Source of the DNA: JBGZFC01 sp964631255
GTDB taxonomy: Bacteria > Bacteroidota > Bacteroidia > Bacteroidales > Dysgonomonadaceae
Reading direction: 5' to 3'
Assembly: GCA_964631255.1 (NCBI GenBank)
Contig: CAZVWS010000001.1
Span: 1 to 64,000, forward strand
DNA length: 64,000 nucleotides
Shown here: one piece after another, positions 1-7,955 of the stretch
Layout of the letters: each line of letters opens with the position of its first letter
Numbering within the stretch: position 1 is the first letter of the stretch
Translations under genes and position numbers: made by a program
Notes under the pieces: generated by a model
Databases searched by the model: none
Seen by the model: the letters and a program-made list of their open reading frames with translations, nothing else
Told to the model about the DNA's origin: nothing

Positions 1-67
1 AATTAACAAGAATAATAACTGACAAAAAGTGTCCACTTTTTTTAGGACGTGACACATTCTTTAAAAA
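1..67. other. Left edge: possible IS end or tail of an upstream phage gene
   Basis: No complete gene is visible here. One frame stays open from position 3 to a stop at 81-83, so the last codons of an upstream gene overlapping the head gene are possible. The stretch 21-55 contains an imperfect dyad (gtgtcc at 29-34, ggac at 45-48, gacac at 51-55) that resembles the terminal inverted repeat of an insertion sequence. The two readings cannot be separated without the sequence to the left. Confidence 0.25.
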
Positions 68-1213
68 ATGGCTAATTATCTAAGCGGTTCACAATTACAG
101 AAAAGTTTGCTTGCACGAACAGAGCAATATGCTGTTGATGTAGGCAAAATATATGAATATTACCTACAGCAAGTAGTTGATATGATAAAAGGAACAGAGC
201 TTTTGGATAACAAGCCATTTACATTCGCTGATTACGGCTATGGAGATAAAGCTAACAAGCTGTTCAGAGCTATGTACAGCAATGTATATCAATATATCAG
301 AAAAGCAGTTGAAAGAGAGTGGTTGTTATCAAACATAAACAATGATGAGCTTGTAAGGAGTATTTTTGGTAAAAACTCAATCAATGACAATCATTTTGCG
401 AGGTATTTTAAGCGCAACATGGATGCTATGAATGCTTTTTTTGCACGAAAAAGCAAGGATGAGGGGTTGAGCCTTTCACAAAGAGTTTGGAAATACACAG
501 GTTCTTACAGAGATGAGCTTGAAAAGGCTTTAGATTTAGCTATTGGGGAGGGTACAGGAGCTAAAGCACTTGCAGGCAAATTGCAAAAGTATTTGAAAGA
601 GCCTGACAGGTTCTACAGACGCTTCAGAATTAAAATCGGAGAGGATGAGGCTGGGAATGCTATTTATGGCAGAGTTTGGAAACGTAGGATTTATGATAAA
701 GAAACAGGCACTTACACATGGATTGATGATAACCCACGATATAAACCCGGACAAGGTATTTATCGCTCGTCTGTTCGCAACGCTCAAAGGCTTGCACGTA
801 CAGAAACAAACATGGCTTATAGAGCTGCTGATTATGAGAGATGGCAGCAGCTTGATTTTGTTGTAGGTTTTGAAATAAAACGCTCAAACAATCCTTATCC
901 GTGTGTCGTTTGTGAAAGCATGAAAGGGATATATCCAAAAAACTTTAAGTGGACTGGATGGCACCCAAATTGCCGATGCTACATGACACCTGTATTGGCT
1001 AAGCAGGAGGAGGTTGATGATGCTATTGAAAGTATTTTGAAAGGAGAGGATGAGCCTATTGCTGACAGTGTGAATGCAGTCAAAGAATATTCATCTGACT
1101 TTAAGCTGTGGCTAAAAGAGAATGAGGAGCGTATTAGAATAGCTAAGGCTACCGGAACTTTGCCTTACTTTATGAGAGATAATTGGGATGTTATATTAAA
1201 AATATTGTCGTAG
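68..1213 (+). CDS. Phage head morphogenesis protein (Mu gpF / SPP1 gp7-like)
   Basis: A 381-residue protein of the phage minor-head family, which works with the portal during capsid assembly. The C-terminal third carries the family signature: ARTETNMAYRAADY at about residues 243-256, a CVVC pair at 279-282 and HPNCRC at 299-304, a probable zinc-binding module. The N-terminal 230 residues are helical and less conserved. The start at 68 follows an A-rich leader. A nuclease-toxin gene lies 8 bp downstream; in related elements a toxin is often fused or placed directly after this protein. No portal, protease or capsid gene is visible to the right, so this is the end of a prophage module or a remnant. 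Confidence 0.75.
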   Translation: MANYLSGSQLQKSLLARTEQYAVDVGKIYEYYLQQVVDMIKGTELLDNKPFTFADYGYGDKANKLFRAMYSNVYQYIRKAVEREWLLSNINNDELVRSIFGKNSINDNHFARYFKRNMDAMNAFFARKSKDEGLSLSQRVWKYTGSYRDELEKALDLAIGEGTGAKALAGKLQKYLKEPDRFYRRFRIKIGEDEAGNAIYGRVWKRRIYDKETGTYTWIDDNPRYKPGQGIYRSSVRNAQRLARTETNMAYRAADYERWQQLDFVVGFEIKRSNNPYPCVVCESMKGIYPKNFKWTGWHPNCRCYMTPVLAKQEEVDDAIESILKGEDEPIADSVNAVKEYSSDFKLWLKENEERIRIAKATGTLPYFMRDNWDVILKILS

Positions 1214-1221
1214 AAAAAGTT

Positions 1222-1740
1222 ATGGCTAAAACGAGTGGTGGAGTTAGAGGTTTGGGTTCGAGAGCAAAAGCAAAGGCAAACCGTAAAGCTGAATTTGAAG
1301 CTGTACTGGCAAGTGGCAAATATAGCAAGAATGATTGCTATTTTGATAATAAAAGTGGAGGTTATTACCTTACAGAAAAAAGTAGAACAAAACATAAAAA
1401 TGAGGAGATTGAGGTTGCAAGACATTTGGCAAATAAAGGCTACAAGGTTGTGCTGATTGATGAGGCTGGTTCTACTCTTAAAATTGATGGTAAAATATTT
1501 AGTGTGTCTTATGAGCAAAAAACACCAGAGGGGAGTACTCATAAAAATATGAATAAAGCTCTTGAACATGCTAAAAGCAAGAGGGCTGATATTGCGGTTG
1601 TTTATATGAAGCATAATAAGCACTCAAGAGCATCTGTTGAACAAGGAATAGCTGAATATGAAAAGTTAAATGATTATCGTTTTAACAGGATATTGGTTGT
1701 TACAAAAGATGGTAGGATACATATTCACAAGCATAAATAA
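1222..1740 (+). CDS. Putative CdiA-type C-terminal nuclease toxin
   Basis: A 172-residue basic protein. Residues 1-58 are rich in Lys, Arg, Gly and Ser. Residues 60-172 look like the CdiA C-terminal tRNase fold: EEIEVARHLANKGYKVVL at about 61-78, a short strand with KIDGKIFSVSYEQK at 87-100, a helix with lysines and alanines (107-120), then a strand IAVVYM and a closing IHIHKHK. This matches the pattern seen in polymorphic toxins attached to phage head genes. The ATG at 1222 lies 8 bp after the head gene; an upstream ATG at 1183 would overlap it by 31 bp. No immunity gene follows: the next element is a small RNA on the other strand. Enzymatic activity is inferred only from family resemblance. 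Confidence 0.5.
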   Translation: MAKTSGGVRGLGSRAKAKANRKAEFEAVLASGKYSKNDCYFDNKSGGYYLTEKSRTKHKNEEIEVARHLANKGYKVVLIDEAGSTLKIDGKIFSVSYEQKTPEGSTHKNMNKALEHAKSKRADIAVVYMKHNKHSRASVEQGIAEYEKLNDYRFNRILVVTKDGRIHIHKHK

Positions 1741-1850
1741 AAAAAGAGCAAAGTCTCCAAACAGAACATTGCTCCCAATTCGTTTTCAGCACACCTGGGC
1801 GGTTTAGTTTGGTTACCCGTTCCCATGAATTTACTCGCAAATTGTTTTAT
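1725..1850 (-). ncRNA. Candidate small RNA with own promoter and terminator
   Basis: On the minus strand a promoter at 1856-1886 would start a transcript near 1850 that ends at a hairpin (gagcaa at 1746-1751 with ttgctc at 1769-1774) followed by seven T residues on that strand (1739-1745). The product would be about 105-110 nt. It contains a short open frame starting at ATG 1826, but this frame runs through the terminator to 1725, so a translated product would lack a stop codon on the mature RNA. Its 3' end converges on the toxin gene, overlapping only the stop region. Function is unknown; an RNA specific to mobile elements is the simplest reading. Confidence 0.5.
1746..1774 (-). terminator. 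Intrinsic terminator of the small RNA
   Basis: A 6-bp stem gagcaa/ttgctc with a partly paired interior is followed on the minus strand by TTTTTTT (1745 down to 1739). There is no T-run on the plus strand, so it serves the minus-strand transcript and not the toxin gene. Confidence 0.6.
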
Positions 1851-1855
1851 GATTG

Positions 1856-1886
1856 CAAATATACAAAACTATTGCAAAGAAAGCAA
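1856..1886 (-). promoter_or_regulatory. Bacteroidetes-type promoter for the small RNA
   Basis: On the minus strand TATATTTG (1856-1863) matches the -7 consensus TAnnTTTG, and TTG (1884-1886) lies exactly 20 bp upstream, the expected spacing to the -33 element. The only element downstream on this strand is the small RNA. Confidence 0.55.
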
Positions 1887-2195
1887 GCAATTGTTTTTGT
1901 TTTCATTATCTTTTATTTTTTTAATTAAAAATTCGGTTTATATATTTCTTTCCCACCCACAAAAAAGGTTTGCCGGCGATGTCAACAGCCCTGTGGAGTA
2001 ATCGGTTTTTCATCCTCTATTCTTTGTTTTTATATTAAATACACTGTAAAAACAGTATTTTTTCTTAAAATATCAGAAATATTTCGTTGAAAAACAGCCC
2101 TCTATATATATAATGAACGAAACCGTAAAATGTTGCAAAGGAGTGCGATTTTAACACTTCACTCTATTTGGCACAAGTTTCCGCTTCACTCAAAC
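1887..2195. other. Gene-poor AT-rich spacer with REP-like hairpin
   Basis: No convincing gene was seen. A 30-codon minus-strand frame (1921-2013) is preceded by agagg but has no family resemblance. At 2170-2205 the sequence forms a palindrome (aagttt at 2175-2180, aaactt at 2192-2197 around ccgcttcactc), of a form common as a dispersed palindrome in this group. The truncated gene to the right ends inside this palindrome. Confidence 0.3.
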
Positions 2196-2321
2196 TTACG
2201 CTACAGAGGGTATCTTTTTATCAAACGCATAATAATAAGTAGTGTCTTCTGTTGTAGATGATGTTAAGAAAATAATCATAACACACAGAAACAACAAATA
2301 AATGAGGTAATTCTTTTTCAT
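2196..2321 (-). pseudogene. Truncated secreted protein, N-terminal 41 residues
   Basis: A 41-codon frame begins at ATG 2321, 5 bp after the stop of the neighbouring lipoprotein gene. It has a convincing signal peptide (Lys-Lys at positions 2-3, hydrophobic stretch at about 5-20) followed by TTYYYAFDKKIP, a start seen in secreted Bacteroidetes proteins such as peptidases. The frame stops just after this, inside a REP-like palindrome (2170-2205). Most of the protein is therefore missing, probably through insertion or deletion at the repeat. The assignment to secreted peptidases is a weak recollection of style, not a motif match. Confidence 0.4.
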
Positions 2322-2326
2322 AGTCG

Positions 2327-2821
2327 CTATTTTTCAAGTTTAACAATGTTCTTTAATAATATTTCTGAGTAATTTTTCCAAGGGAATGAATGCTCCATTG
2401 CAGTACAAGGACCGCATACAAAATTCATATTCTCACTTTCTTTTAATACTTTGTAATTAAATCTGATTTTATAAGAGGTTCTTTTATTTTCCGGAAAAAA
2501 TATAGGGCCACAATTACTTCCATTACATCCTAAAGCGATAAGTTCTTCAGGAAAGTCAAGAAGACCATCAGGTAAGTTAAAAGTGTAGAAATCCATTGGA
2601 TAGTTAGAGTTTTCATTTTTACTGTTTTCAAGTAATATACAAAATCCTATAGGAGTTCTTCCAGATGCAATGCCATTCTCACCAATCTTATCGGCTTGGA
2701 AAGAAGCAACAATGTACCCTTCAACATAATCAGAATATTCTTCTTTTTCACACCCTGTCCCTCCTATCAGCAAAAGCAGAGCGAATACGCTAAATAAAAT
2801 TGTTTTTGTTTTCATAAACAT
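2327..2821 (-). CDS. Small lipoprotein of unknown function
   Basis: A 164-residue predicted lipoprotein. The N-terminus has a basic start and a hydrophobic stretch ending in a lipobox GGTGC (Cys at about 24), followed by acidic residues. The mature part is about 140 residues with two Cys-containing segments (LGCNGSNCGP and VCGPC) that could form disulfides in the periplasm. An alternative start at 2815 gives a neater signal peptide. A caaaagta box at 2890-2897 (TACTTTTG on the minus strand) is a possible -7 element. The fragment at 2196-2321 follows at 5 bp. No family was recognised. The gene is more AT-rich than the core genes to its right and sits in an accessory stretch. Confidence 0.6.
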   Translation of the reverse strand: MFMKTKTILFSVFALLLLIGGTGCEKEEYSDYVEGYIVASFQADKIGENGIASGRTPIGFCILLENSKNENSNYPMDFYTFNLPDGLLDFPEELIALGCNGSNCGPIFFPENKRTSYKIRFNYKVLKESENMNFVCGPCTAMEHSFPWKNYSEILLKNIVKLEK

Positions 2822-3015
2822 TCTGTTTTTAGAAGTTAATAAAATGGTCTTGTATCTATAAGACGGTTTTTACCCCCGGAATGCAACATCAAAAGTATTA
2901 AATTTTGTTAATTTCACGCCGTAAAGATAAGGCAAACAAACCAAAAAAGCAAATAATAAAAGGTGTTTTACAGCAGGTTTAAGGGCTAAAAGGCAAGGGA
3001 ATGTATTAAAACACA

Positions 3016-3042
3016 ATTGTCATAGGGATTTGCAATCGCGAC
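3016..3042 (+). repeat. 27-bp direct repeat, copy 1
   Basis: Matches the copy at 3307-3333 at 25 of 27 positions. Its core ggatttgcaatc is the same word found in the palindromes at 39167-39181 and, inverted, at 39499-39510. Confidence 0.7.
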
Positions 3043-3306
3043 GTTTTTTTGTTTCACGCGAAGGTCGCGAAGATTAACCGCGAAGCCCGCCAAGTTTCAC
3101 ATGGAGTATCACTAAGAAATTTATATATAGCCGGTACGCTTTTACAAAGTGTGTCTGCCGATAGGCTATTATTTTCTTTACGACACACCGTTCACAGAAT
3201 GGCACGAGCAAAAGCATAGCAACAAACGGCTCAAAGTCCGTTTGTTGAATTTCTAAGACTTTAAACAATGGGATAAACCGACTTGTAGCGGTTAAAACCC
3301 GATTCT

Positions 3307-3333
3307 ATTGTCAAATGGATTTGCAATCGCGAC
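3307..3333 (+). repeat. 27-bp direct repeat, copy 2
   Basis: Second copy, 291 bp from the first in the same orientation. Differences from copy 1 lie at the eighth and tenth bases only. Confidence 0.7.
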
Positions 3334-3400
3334 TTTCAGAAAAACTTACTTGTTCACTGAAAAATACTTCGCAAAGCCAAAGTCTAACGGCCAAAATCTG

Positions 3401-4744
3401 TTATATTTTTTCTTTTATAGCTTCTGTTTGAGCCTCAAAACCGGGTTTTTCGAGCAGTGCAAACATATTACTTTTGTAAGCTTCCACACCGGGTTGGTCA
3501 AACGGATTCACGCCCAGCATATAGCCGCTTATTCCGCAGGCTTTTTCAAAGAAATAGATTAATTGCCCGATGAAATACTCGTTGAGGCGAGGTATTTCAA
3601 TCACGATATTTGGTACTCCGCCATCCACATGGGCAATACGTGTACCCAATTCAGCCATCTTGTTTACTTCATCTATTCGTTTGCCTTTCAGATAGTTTAA
3701 TCCGTCCAGGTTGACATTATCGTGTGGTATCTCTACTTTTTCGTTGGGTTCAACGATAGACAATACGGTTTCGAAAATGGTGCGCTCGCCCTCCTGAATC
3801 CATTGTCCCATGGAGTGCAAATCGGAAGTAAAATCGACAGACGCCGGGAAGATACCTTTCCCCATTTTTCCTTCACTTTCTCCAAAAAGTTGTTTCCACC
3901 ACTCGGCAAAATAGTGCAATTTAGGATTGTAATTGACCATGATTTCAATCTTCTTCCCTTTGTTGTACAGTTCGTTACGCACGGCGGCATAAATGGCGGG
4001 CAAATTTACCTCGTATGATGTATTTTCGTTTGTAGCCTGTTCCACATCTATCGCGCCTTGCAACAATTTTCGGATATTTATTCCGGCAACAGCAATAGGC
4101 AGAAGTCCCACAGGAGTAAGTACGGAGTATCTGCCGCCCACATTGTCCGGAATTATGAAAGTTTTGTATCCTTCCTTGTCTGCCAAAGTGCGAAGCGCAC
4201 CTTTTTGAACATCGGTAATGGCTACAATTCTTTTCTTGGACTCTTCTTCTCCCACTTTTTTTATGAGCAATTCGCGCAAAATACGGAATGCCAAAGCAGG
4301 CTCAGTCGTGGTTCCCGATTTGGAGATATTGATTATCCCGAATTGTTTATTTTGCAGATATTCTGTGAGTTCAAAAATATAATCTTCGCTGATATTGTTA
4401 CCCGCGTAGAGGATAACGGGATTTTTTCTTTTTGTTTGTAACCAGTCGAAAGAATTGGATAAAGCATCTATTACAGCTCGAGCGCCCAAATAACTGCCGC
4501 CAATGCCGACTACTACTACCACGTCGCAAAGCGTACGCAACTCGGCCGATGTATCTTCGATATCGGCAAGCAATTCCTCTGTGAATGCAGATGGCAAATT
4601 CACCCATCCCAAAAAGTCGCTTCCCGGCAAAGAACCGGTATGTAACGCCATATTGCATGCCGCGGCATCTGCTGCGCGAGCCAAAATTTCCTGTTCCGAA
4701 ACTACGTCGTAAACTTGGTTAATTTTTAATTGAATTGCTTCCAT
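3401..4744 (-). CDS. pgi: Glucose-6-phosphate isomerase
   Basis: Interconverts glucose 6-phosphate and fructose 6-phosphate in glycolysis and gluconeogenesis (cytoplasm). The 447-residue length is that of the short bacterial form. The first SIS domain has GIGGSYLGARAVIDAL at about residues 81-96 and NISKSGTTTEPALAFR at about 138-153. The second has MGQWIQEGERTIFETVL near 300, a PGI signature. The final helix contains the family's AYKSNMFALL. Transcribed leftwards, third after lysS and gpsA, a gene order typical of Bacteroidales. The gap to gpsA is 78 bp, so co-transcription is possible. Confidence 0.95.
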   Translation of the reverse strand: MEAIQLKINQVYDVVSEQEILARAADAAACNMALHTGSLPGSDFLGWVNLPSAFTEELLADIEDTSAELRTLCDVVVVVGIGGSYLGARAVIDALSNSFDWLQTKRKNPVILYAGNNISEDYIFELTEYLQNKQFGIINISKSGTTTEPALAFRILRELLIKKVGEEESKKRIVAITDVQKGALRTLADKEGYKTFIIPDNVGGRYSVLTPVGLLPIAVAGINIRKLLQGAIDVEQATNENTSYEVNLPAIYAAVRNELYNKGKKIEIMVNYNPKLHYFAEWWKQLFGESEGKMGKGIFPASVDFTSDLHSMGQWIQEGERTIFETVLSIVEPNEKVEIPHDNVNLDGLNYLKGKRIDEVNKMAELGTRIAHVDGGVPNIVIEIPRLNEYFIGQLIYFFEKACGISGYMLGVNPFDQPGVEAYKSNMFALLEKPGFEAQTEAIKEKI

Positions 4745-4822
4745 TTGATTTTAAATTTTTACAATATTACTTTTGGGTTGGATATTTATTTTCTCTTCAA
4801 GAGAAACAGAATCTGAATTATT

Positions 4823-5818
4823 TTAAAAAACTTCTATCAGACGTTTCACTGCTAAACCGGGGTTGAGTTTTTCGTACAACACTTTGTATGCCACATCAAT
4901 AATGGGTGTATCTACTTTTAGTTTCTCGTTTATCTCGTAAATACAACGTGCGCCATAATATCCTTCGGCAATCATTTCCATTTCCAATTGAGCGGTTTTT
5001 ACCGAATAGCCTTTTCCAATCATTGTACCCAACATGCGGTTGCGACTAAATTGCGAATATCCGGTTACAAGCATATCGCCCAAATAGTGTTGTTCGCAGA
5101 TATTTCTATCGAACGGAGCGGCAATTTTCAGGAATTTATCCATCTCTTTGGCACAATTGGTCATCAACACGGCTTGGAAATTATCGCCATAATTTTGTCC
5201 GGAGCAAACACCGGCAACAATAGCATATATATTTTTTAGCACAGCAGACAATTCTGTACCCACCACATCTTGCGAAACCGAAGTTTTTAAAATTCGGGAG
5301 TTGATGCTTTCGCTCAACATATTTGCTTTTTCCAAATCTCGACAGGCGATGGTAAGAAACGACATTCTCTCTAAAGCGACCTCTTCGGCATGGCACGGTC
5401 CGGAGATAACCCCGATATTTTCTGCCGGCACATTGAAGTTTTTATTGAAAAAGCTGCTGATGACCATGTTATCGCCGGGAACCAATCCTTTTAGCGCCGA
5501 TACAACAAACTTATCTCTTAGGGTTCTGTTCCACACCCGCTTGAAATATTGCTTCACATAAGGCGAAGGAATGGCTATAATAATGGTATCGGACTCTTTT
5601 ATTGCCTTGTCTATGTTGGAGAAAAAGGTAATTTGAGCCAGATTGAACTTGACATTTGTCAGATAGTTGGGATTTCGCCCCAATTTGTAAAAGCCATCAA
5701 TTTGGTCATCGCGACGGATGTACCAATTGATATGCTTGTGATTCATCAACACAATTTTAGCCAAGGCTGTTCCCCAAGTGCCGCCTCCCAAAATACAAAT
5801 CTTCCCAAGTGAATTCAT
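4823..5818 (-). CDS. gpsA: NAD(P)-dependent glycerol-3-phosphate dehydrogenase
   Basis: Reduces dihydroxyacetone phosphate to sn-glycerol 3-phosphate for phospholipid synthesis. The 331-residue protein begins with the Rossmann motif ILGGGTWGTALA (residues 9-20). It has the usual ALKG with the catalytic lysine near residue 110, GPCHAEEVALE near 140, and VLKNIYAIVAGVCSGQNYGDN, where the second catalytic lysine lies. The start at 5818 puts the Rossmann loop in the normal place. It lies 40 bp downstream of lysS and before pgi. Confidence 0.95.
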   Translation of the reverse strand: MNSLGKICILGGGTWGTALAKIVLMNHKHINWYIRRDDQIDGFYKLGRNPNYLTNVKFNLAQITFFSNIDKAIKESDTIIIAIPSPYVKQYFKRVWNRTLRDKFVVSALKGLVPGDNMVISSFFNKNFNVPAENIGVISGPCHAEEVALERMSFLTIACRDLEKANMLSESINSRILKTSVSQDVVGTELSAVLKNIYAIVAGVCSGQNYGDNFQAVLMTNCAKEMDKFLKIAAPFDRNICEQHYLGDMLVTGYSQFSRNRMLGTMIGKGYSVKTAQLEMEMIAEGYYGARCIYEINEKLKVDTPIIDVAYKVLYEKLNPGLAVKRLIEVF

Positions 5819-5858
5819 GATGCCTCCTTTTTAAAAAAACGCGTGTCGATCTATCAAT

Positions 5859-7583
5859 TTAAAGTCTATCTATCCATGATTTAACCTCGTCGGGGGTAGG
5901 ATTGTTCAACTCTTTTTTATATTTCTTATTTAATCCGCAAATTTCCTGATGCAATTTGTTTGGATTTACCTCTTTCAGAGCGGCTACCTCCATGTATCCG
6001 GCTTTTTGCAGGAGAGGCACCCACTCTTCGGGGATTCCAATTTCGGTGTATTTTGCAGTGGAATCTTTTTTGGCAACTTTCTCGGGTCGCATTTGCGGAA
6101 ACAGCAATACTTCTTGTATGGCAGTTTGCCCCGTTAGCAACATTGCCAATCTGTCCATCCCTATTCCCATGCCCGATGTAGGCGGCATGCCATACTCCAA
6201 TGCACGCAGAAAATCTTGGTCGATAAACATGGCTTCGTCATCACCTTTTTCAGACAAGCGAAGCTGTTCTTCAAATCGTTCGCGTTGGTCAATGGGGTCG
6301 TTCAATTCCGAATAGGCGTTTGCCAACTCTTTTCCGTTTACCATCAACTCGAAGCGTTCGGTAAGCTCGGGATTGTTTCGGTGTCGTTTGCAAAGGGGTG
6401 ACATCTCTATCGGGTAATCGATAATGAAAGTGGGTTGTATGTATTTGCCTTCGGCTTTTTCACCAAATATTTCGTCAATCAGCTTACCTTTGCCCATGGT
6501 TTCGTCCGCTTCTATACCGAGGGTTTTACAAACTTCGCGCAATTGAGCTTCGTTCATCCCGGTAATATCGATCCCGGTATGCTCTCGGATGGCATCAATC
6601 ATCGTAACTCGCGGATAAGGTGCTTTGAAATCTATCTCGTTGCCACCCACCGTTGTTTTGGTTGTGCCAAGTACTTGCATAGCTGTGTATTCCAACATCT
6701 GCTCGGTAAATTCCATCATCCATTTATAATCTTTGTATGCCACATAAATTTCCATGACGGTAAATTCGGGATTGTGTGTGCGATCCATGCCTTCGTTGCG
6801 GAAGTCGCGCGAAAACTCGTACACTCCTTCAAATCCGCCTACAATCAATCTTTTGAGATACAGCTCGTTGGCAATACGTAAATACAAATCGATATCCAAC
6901 GCATTGTGATGGGTGATGAATGGACGGGCAGCAGCTCCACCCGGAATGCTTTGCAAAACGGGCGTATCTACTTCCAAATAACCGCGCGCGTTAAAGAAAT
7001 CGCGCATGGCATTGAATATTTTTGTGCGTTTAATGAAAATTTCTTTCACGTCTTCGTTTACCAACAAATCGACATAGCGTTGGCGATAGCGCATTTCGGG
7101 GTCGCTAAATTTATCGTAAGCCACGCCATCTTTCATTTTCACGATGGGAAGCGGTTTAAGCGATTTGGAGAGGATGGTGAGGGTTTGAGCATGTACCGAA
7201 ATTTCGCCCATTTGTGTGCGAAACACATATCCGGTAATGCCAATAAAATCGCCGATATCGAGTAGTTTTTTGAAAACGATGTTGTAGAGGTCTTTGTTTT
7301 CGTCGGGGCAAATATCATCTCGCGTGATATACACCTGGATGCGACCAACGGAGTCCATAAGCTCGATAAACGAGGCTTTTCCCATGATGCGACGGCTCAT
7401 GATGCGCCCTGCAATTCTCACTTGTTGGCGTTCTTCGCCATCGGAAAAATTATTTTTAATGTCGGTTGAGTACGCGTCAACTTCGTATAAAGCAGCCGGA
7501 TAGGGCTCAATTCCTAATTTTCTGAGTTCATCTAAACTCTGACGACGAATTATTTCTTGTTCGCTTAGTTCTGGCGTATACAT
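5859..7583 (-). CDS. lysS: Lysyl-tRNA synthetase, class II, with C-terminal extension
   Basis: Charges tRNA-Lys. The 574-residue protein has an OB-fold anticodon-binding domain at about 55-165 (VRIAGRIMSRRIMGKASFIEL), then the class II catalytic core with motif 2 around EFSRDFRNEGMDRTHNPEFT (about 263-282) and motif 3 GMGIGMDRLAMLLTG (about 474-488). After motif 3 the protein continues for about 75 residues beyond the usual end, finishing in a helical segment rich in Lys, Pro and Asn. That extension is seen in other Bacteroidetes LysS and its role is unknown. First gene of lysS-gpsA-pgi. Confidence 0.95.
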   Translation of the reverse strand: MYTPELSEQEIIRRQSLDELRKLGIEPYPAALYEVDAYSTDIKNNFSDGEERQQVRIAGRIMSRRIMGKASFIELMDSVGRIQVYITRDDICPDENKDLYNIVFKKLLDIGDFIGITGYVFRTQMGEISVHAQTLTILSKSLKPLPIVKMKDGVAYDKFSDPEMRYRQRYVDLLVNEDVKEIFIKRTKIFNAMRDFFNARGYLEVDTPVLQSIPGGAAARPFITHHNALDIDLYLRIANELYLKRLIVGGFEGVYEFSRDFRNEGMDRTHNPEFTVMEIYVAYKDYKWMMEFTEQMLEYTAMQVLGTTKTTVGGNEIDFKAPYPRVTMIDAIREHTGIDITGMNEAQLREVCKTLGIEADETMGKGKLIDEIFGEKAEGKYIQPTFIIDYPIEMSPLCKRHRNNPELTERFELMVNGKELANAYSELNDPIDQRERFEEQLRLSEKGDDEAMFIDQDFLRALEYGMPPTSGMGIGMDRLAMLLTGQTAIQEVLLFPQMRPEKVAKKDSTAKYTEIGIPEEWVPLLQKAGYMEVAALKEVNPNKLHQEICGLNKKYKKELNNPTPDEVKSWIDRL

Positions 7584-7955
7584 CTATTTTTTTGATTTTA
7601 ATTGTATTGGATACTCTAATTATTTCACAAAAGTACAAAATATATTGATAAGAAAATACATTTGTGGTGAGTTTGATAAAACAAGTTAAATAAAAGATTT
7701 CAATTCAGGTAAAAATCTACTTTTTATTATTAAGAATAATTCTATATTACGGTATTGCCAAAAATTAAATCTATATTTAACAATGTTAAATAAAAATAAT
7801 TACTAATTTTATGCCGTATAGAGAGGAAGCAAAATAATCAGCCACAACAAACTGTTATAATGCACGTTAAACGCTATCACAAAAACCGATTATTGGGTTA
7901 TATTTTGTAACGCTGATAAAGAAACTGTTTATAAATAGATTCATCCAATTTCTCT
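7584..7955. promoter_or_regulatory. Divergent control region between lysS and the hydrogenase operon
   Basis: This 372-bp AT-rich spacer has no gene. On the minus strand TACTTTTG at 7628-7635 is a good -7 box for lysS, though its -33 element is weak. A perfect 7-bp inverted repeat, atttaac / gttaaat around aat (7775-7791), lies about 165 bp before the first hydrogenase gene and could be an operator. Sequence near 7895-7910 (attgggttatattttg) loosely resembles a promoter for the operon. Confidence 0.4.

Larger units (their letters stand above)
2822..3400. other. Intergenic accessory stretch with direct repeats
   Basis: This stretch of almost 580 bp has no credible gene. It holds the lipoprotein promoter region (about 2890-2897) and a unit of about 265 bp bracketed by two near-identical 27-bp direct repeats. 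A 64-codon minus-strand frame inside the unit (3074-3268) has no recognisable features. Confidence 0.4.

Noticed and set aside
1725..1826. 33-codon minus-strand peptide gene inside the small RNA
   Set aside because: The frame reads through its own transcription terminator, so the RNA would lack the stop codon; kept as RNA, not as CDS.
1921..2013. 30-codon minus-strand frame preceded by agagg
   Set aside because: No signal peptide, motif or family; length and composition fit chance.
3074..3268. 64-codon minus-strand frame between the direct repeats
   Set aside because: No recognisable domain, lies inside a repeat-bracketed spacer and lacks a plausible leader.
7775..7791. Rex-binding site before the hydrogenase operon
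   Set aside because: The dyad is TTAAC-AAT-GTTAA, the reverse arrangement of the Rex half-sites; only a generic operator is claimed.
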